A stretch of DNA of 9,499 nt, taken from an uncultured Collinsella sp. (GTDB taxonomy: Bacteria; Actinomycetota; Coriobacteriia; Coriobacteriales; Coriobacteriaceae). Location of the stretch: NCBI GenBank assembly GCA_958350755.1, contig CATWID010000064.1, positions 1 to 9,499 on the forward strand. Direction: 5' to 3'. Below are positions 6,894-9,499 of the stretch, one piece after another; positions within the stretch are counted from its first letter, which is position 1, and every line of letters starts with the position of its first letter. The notes under the pieces were generated by a model, which searched no databases, was not told the origin of the DNA, and saw only the letters and a list, made by a program, of their open reading frames with translations. A program made the translations under genes and the position numbers.

Positions 6894-6942
6894 TTTTTTA
6901 ACGCAGATAAATTGATTTCTGCTTATTTTTCTGCGTAAAAAA
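6894..6942. repeat. AT-rich inverted repeat upstream of the ATPase gene
   Basis: TTTTTTAACGCAG (6894-6906) is complementary to CTGCGTAAAAAA (6931-6942) apart from one extra A, around a 24-base AT-rich loop. Inside the loop TCTGC (6918-6922) can pair with the same GCAGA (6903-6907), so two mutually exclusive hairpins are possible. A weak promoter-like pair overlaps it: TTGATT at 6912-6917 and TAAAAA at 6936-6941, 18 bases apart. Role unknown; it could be an operator, a promoter region or a melting element. Confidence 0.5.
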
Positions 6943-6979
6943 TGTCAGCGTCACTACTTCGATGCCCTTTGGTCAGTCG

Positions 6980-7036
6980 TTAGCAAAACTTGCAAAAGTT
7001 AGCAAAACTTGCAAAAATTAGCAAAACCTGCAAAGG
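6980..7036 (+). repeat. Three tandem 19-bp iteron-like repeats with phased A-tracts
   Basis: The unit TTAGCAAAACTTGCAAAAG occurs at 6980-6998, 6999-7017 and 7018-7036, with one difference in the second copy and three in the third. Each unit carries a small dyad GCAA-N3-TTGC and two GCAAAA blocks, so six A-tracts recur every 9-10 bases, in phase with the DNA helix. The array ends inside the AAAGGAG ribosome-binding site of the ATPase gene. It looks like a cooperative protein-binding array or a curved-DNA element. Confidence 0.85.
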
Positions 7037-7043
7037 AGCTACC

Positions 7044-8138
7044 ATGGAGCACAGCAAGAACCCCTTTACCCCAACATTTGGAAGCGTCCCTCCCTTTCTA
7101 GCGGGTCGCGAGCATATCCTGCGCGACATCAACCGTGGCTTTATCAACGGCCCAGGAGATCCCAACCTGTCGACCATTTTTACTGGCGCAAGGGGAACGG
7201 GCAAGACGGCACTTCTCTCGCTCCTTTCAGAAACGGCGCTTGAACACGACTGGATCGCAGCAAATGTCTCCGCCATGCCAGGCATGCTCGAAGATATTAT
7301 CGAGCGAACCAAAGAAGCCGCAGATAGCTACCTCTCACAGCCTCACGCGCGCATAAACGGTGTTCAAATTGGCCCAGTGGGCATCGATTGGACATACGCT
7401 CAAGAGGCTCAGGGCAACTGGCGCACGCGCATGAATGGCATCTTTAAGCAACTCGAAAAACATGACATCGGACTTCTCATCACCATCGATGAAGTCACCG
7501 TCGATCTCGAAGAAATGCTTCAATTTGCCTCTGTTTACCAGCACTTTGTACGCGAAGGTAAAAAAGTTGCCCTACTCATGGCAGGACTGCCCTACAAAGT
7601 ATCGGCGTTGCTACGTAACGATTCCGTCTCGTTCCTCAGACGCTCCCAGTATCATCAGCTGGGACGAATCACTGATGTTGAGATTGCAAATGCATTTCGT
7701 AAAACCATTGAAGCAGGAGGACGCTCAATCACGCTAGAAGCGCTCGAGGATGCCGTGAAGGCCGTCGACGGATTTCCCTACATGATGCAGCTCGTCGGAT
7801 ATCGCACTTGGGATGTTTCGGAAAACTCGCCCCAAATCAGTACATCCGATGTCCAGCAGGGTTCTCTGCTTGCCCGTATGGAGCTGCGCGATCGTATTCT
7901 CGAAACGACCTATCAGGAGCTTTCCGATAAAGACATTGAGTTTTTGCTCGCGATGCTGCCCGATTCTGGCCCCAGCAGGGTCTCGGAGATAGCCAAACGC
8001 ATGGGCGTCGCCAGCAACTACGCAAGCCAATACAAACGCCGCCTCCTCGAGGACGGCGTTATCGGGGAACGTGGACGTGGCCTCGTCGGCTTCGACATCC
8101 CCGCGTTCAGGGAATTCTTGAACGAGAAGGCGTTTTAG
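7044..8138 (+). CDS. ORC/Cdc6-like AAA ATPase with C-terminal winged helix, function unknown
   Basis: The start is ATG at 7044, with AAAGGAG five bases upstream; the frame is open to a TTG at 6990, but that stretch is only translated repeat DNA. The product has 364 residues. The N-terminal NPFTPTFGSVPPFLAGRE precedes Walker A GARGTGKT (48-55). Walker B is LLITIDE (144-150), LLMAGLP (177-183) lies at the sensor-1 position, and GFPYMMQLVGYRTW (243-256) is characteristic of ORC-type ATPases. Residues about 296-360 form a winged helix (LSDKDIEFLLAM, then RVSEIAKRMGVASNYASQYK, then a wing). Similar chromosomal ATPases are widespread in actinobacteria and annotated only as ATP-binding proteins. A DNA-binding ATPase is well supported; a replication, mobile-element or regulatory role is not settled. 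The tandem repeats abutting its ribosome-binding site make autoregulation plausible. Confidence 0.88.
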   Translation: MEHSKNPFTPTFGSVPPFLAGREHILRDINRGFINGPGDPNLSTIFTGARGTGKTALLSLLSETALEHDWIAANVSAMPGMLEDIIERTKEAADSYLSQPHARINGVQIGPVGIDWTYAQEAQGNWRTRMNGIFKQLEKHDIGLLITIDEVTVDLEEMLQFASVYQHFVREGKKVALLMAGLPYKVSALLRNDSVSFLRRSQYHQLGRITDVEIANAFRKTIEAGGRSITLEALEDAVKAVDGFPYMMQLVGYRTWDVSENSPQISTSDVQQGSLLARMELRDRILETTYQELSDKDIEFLLAMLPDSGPSRVSEIAKRMGVASNYASQYKRRLLEDGVIGERGRGLVGFDIPAFREFLNEKAF

Positions 8139-8168
8139 CACACCGGAATTGTCCGCGGGAGCATCGTT

Positions 8169-8233
8169 GCATGGCAATCAGCAATCCTCTTGGTAAGGGC
8201 AGCAAGCATTTCCGCTTGTGCTGATTGCCATGC
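8169..8233. repeat. Perfect 15-bp inverted repeat with 35-base spacer
   Basis: GCATGGCAATCAGCA (8169-8183) is the exact reverse complement of TGCTGATTGCCATGC (8219-8233). Inside the spacer, CAAGC and GCTTG can form a second small hairpin. It lies between the stop of the ATPase gene and the stop of the convergent flavoprotein gene, where a shared terminator would be expected. The pyrimidine stretch after the plus-strand stem (GCTCTTCTTGTCC) is not a proper T-run, and none follows on the minus strand. It may be a weak bidirectional terminator or a dispersed palindromic element. Confidence 0.7.
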
Positions 8234-8246
8234 GCTCTTCTTGTCC

Positions 8247-8777
8247 TTAGGCCAGCTTGCGAGCGAGCTCGCACACCTCTTTCAACTTGGGCGAGGATGC
8301 CATGCTGCCGCGCTCGGTCATACCGCTGATGGTGACAATGCCCTGGTCCTCCCACTTGCAGTATGCGCAGGCCGACTTGTACATAGCGATAGCCGCATCA
8401 TAGACGCCCTCGCTGTGGCTATCGAGCAAAAGGGCCGTCTTGGTGAACGGGAAGCCCGTGGCACCGAAGGCGTACAGGCGGTCGATGGCGGTCTTTTCCT
8501 GCGCAGTGATATCAAACCAGTAGATAGGCGAAGCGAAGACAACCATATCGGCGCCTTTCAGCGACTCGATCACGTCAGCCATGTCATCCTTCTGCACACA
8601 GGTGCCCTCATGGGTAAAGCAGTACTGACATCCCAGGCAACCAGCGATCTTCTTGCTGGCAACGCGAACGACCTCAACCGTATTACCGCCCTCACGCGCG
8701 GTCTCGGCAAACACCTCGACCATGGTATCGGTATTGGCGCCCTTACGCGGGCTGCCGCTCAATACAACGATATTCAT
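8247..8777 (-). CDS. Flavodoxin-fold NAD(P)H-dependent oxidoreductase, iron-sulfur flavoprotein-like
   Basis: The product has 176 residues, with ATG at 8777 and GGAGAGGG about six bases upstream. The N-terminal strand and loop MNIVVLSGSPRKGANTDTM is the FMN phosphate-binding signature of the NADPH-dependent FMN reductase/flavodoxin-2 fold. SPIYWFDITAQEK (about 84-96) forms the isoalloxazine-binding loop. Between them CLGCQYCFTHEGTC places Cys47, Cys50, Cys53 and Cys60 as CX2CX2CX6C, the compact pattern of archaeal iron-sulfur flavoproteins that ligates a [4Fe-4S] cluster, followed by the usual QKDDM. Cluster binding is inferred from the motif. The protein is probably a cytoplasmic electron-transfer or quinone/nitro-compound reductase; the substrate is unknown. 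A TetR-family gene lies 207 bases upstream on the same strand and could control it. Confidence 0.9.
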   Translation of the reverse strand: MNIVVLSGSPRKGANTDTMVEVFAETAREGGNTVEVVRVASKKIAGCLGCQYCFTHEGTCVQKDDMADVIESLKGADMVVFASPIYWFDITAQEKTAIDRLYAFGATGFPFTKTALLLDSHSEGVYDAAIAMYKSACAYCKWEDQGIVTISGMTERGSMASSPKLKEVCELARKLA

Positions 8778-8818
8778 AGGATTCCCTCTCCTTCATGCTG
8801 CAGGCGCGCGGCATGTTT

Positions 8819-8848
8819 TTTGTAACCAAAACGAATGGAGTTAATCAA
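8819..8848 (-). promoter_or_regulatory. Candidate promoter of the flavoprotein gene
   Basis: On the minus strand TTGATT (8848-8843) and TACAAA (8824-8819) are 18 bases apart, each matching four of six consensus positions. The start site would be near 8812, giving a leader of about 35 bases. The rest of the 8778-8984 gap shows no other convincing signal and no clear terminator for the TetR gene, so read-through is possible. Confidence 0.35.
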
Positions 8849-8984
8849 TCGCCAGCAGACCATATCTCTTGTTCAAGTTCCCTAGAGAAGCTCAAAACGA
8901 TTGCGATTGCCTCATACAACATCGAAAACCAAAGAGGGGCCATAGCAACGTCGCCTGCCTGAAATGGCCTGCGGTCAAAATCAA

Positions 8985-9499
8985 CTACAGGGGATCGTGA
9001 CGAGCCGATACCGCCCGCATGCCCCCTTCGGAATAGGCGCTGAGCAGCTCCTGAGCGTGGGCAAACTCGGGCCCTCGCCTCCAACCGAGCAGGCGGTTGA
9101 CCGCGAGATTTCCCTGGACGTTGTGGACGAAGAGCAGATAGGCGTCCTCGCGCGAAAGCCCAGTCTCCTCCATGATCGAGGGAACCATCTGCTCGGCGCC
9201 GCGCTCGACGACGCGCTGTGCCACCCGGGCGTACGCGTCGTCATCCGAGTAGAGCAGATAATAGTCATCGTTTGCCGGCGGACGCTGGCAGAGGGCACCC
9301 GCCTCCGTTCCCTCGAGCGGCGGCACCGCCGCCAAGGCCTCGTCGATAAGCGCGTCGAGCAGGGCGAACTTGTCCTCGTAGTGCAGATAGAACGTGCCAC
9401 GGTTGATATCGGCGCGGCGGCAGATATCCGCTACCGTCATCTTCGCGAAGCCGACCTCGGCCAGCAGCGCGAAGAACGCCTCCTGTATGACCGAGAGGG
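8985..9499 (-). CDS. TetR/AcrR-family transcriptional regulator (5' end outside window)
   Basis: The minus-strand frame is open from the window edge to TAG at 8987-8985, giving 170 visible residues. An internal ATG at 9440 is not the true start, because the frame upstream still encodes helix 1 of the TetR DNA-binding domain (SVIQEAFFALLAEVGFAK). The helix-turn-helix is MTVADICRRADINRGTFYLH, followed by YEDKFALLDALIDE, the standard TetR signature. The C-terminal part is an all-helical ligand/dimerisation domain with YYLLYSDDDAYARVAQRVVE and EDAYLLFVHNVQGNLAVNRLLGW, resembling the C-terminal domain of the DhaS-like TetR subgroup. Only the first few residues appear to be missing. The ligand is unknown; the neighbouring flavoprotein gene on the same strand is a plausible target (inference). 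Confidence 0.92.
   Translation of the reverse strand, partial: LSVIQEAFFALLAEVGFAKMTVADICRRADINRGTFYLHYEDKFALLDALIDEALAAVPPLEGTEAGALCQRPPANDDYYLLYSDDDAYARVAQRVVERGAEQMVPSIMEETGLSREDAYLLFVHNVQGNLAVNRLLGWRRGPEFAHAQELLSAYSEGGMRAVSARHDPL

Noticed and set aside
6980..7036. CRISPR array
   Set aside because: The repeats are only 19 bp and directly adjoining, with no unique spacers, and no cas gene is present.
6990..7043. N-terminal extension of the ATPase from TTG at 6990
   Set aside because: It would translate the tandem repeat DNA (LAKLAK-like) and pass through the strong AAAGGAG ribosome-binding site that serves the ATG at 7044.
8845..9084. 79-residue minus-strand ORF covering the end of the TetR gene and the gap after it
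   Set aside because: Most of it is the TetR gene in another frame. The 32-residue tail from an internal ATG has a hydrophobic stretch but no ribosome-binding site or recognisable family.

Overview
The window suggests a GC-rich actinobacterium of the class Coriobacteriia, probably close to Collinsella. This rests on codon choice, on the LuxR-type regulator with a long helical N-terminal part, on the divergent second type IIA topoisomerase pair, and on an actinobacterial-type ORC-like ATPase. No similarity search was possible, so the genus is an inference.

Layout. Positions 1-898 (+) hold the C-terminal part of a LuxR-type regulator that starts outside the window. A doubtful short membrane ORF follows (958-1146, +). 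A two-gene minus-strand operon comes next: an Xre-type repressor (1831-2061) and a four-helix membrane protein (1237-1821). It has a near-consensus promoter flanked by three related operator-like motifs and ends in a strong hairpin. A 450-base AT-rich gap (2062-2512) holds those signals, a 17-bp near-perfect palindrome, a LexA/SOS-box-like palindrome, and a candidate promoter for the genes to the right.

The centre (2513-6796, +) is a two-gene operon for a divergent type IIA topoisomerase: a GyrB/ParE-like ATPase/TOPRIM subunit and a GyrA/ParC-like cleavage subunit. It closes with a clear intrinsic terminator. An AT-rich stretch and three tandem 19-bp repeats with helically phased A-tracts then lead directly into an ORC/Cdc6-like AAA ATPase with a C-terminal winged helix (7044-8138, +).

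The right end is on the minus strand: a flavodoxin-fold protein with a compact four-cysteine motif (8247-8777), and the C-terminal part of a TetR-family regulator (8985-9499) that runs off the window. A perfect 15-bp inverted repeat lies between the convergent ATPase and flavodoxin genes.

The most unusual arrangement is the AT-rich segment, the iteron-like repeats and the ORC-like ATPase in direct succession. It resembles an initiator gene beside its binding sites, although simple autoregulation is the more cautious reading. Second are the possible SOS control of the topoisomerase operon and its alanine at a quinolone-determining position. The very long antisense ORFs over the topoisomerase genes are codon-bias artefacts and are not annotated.
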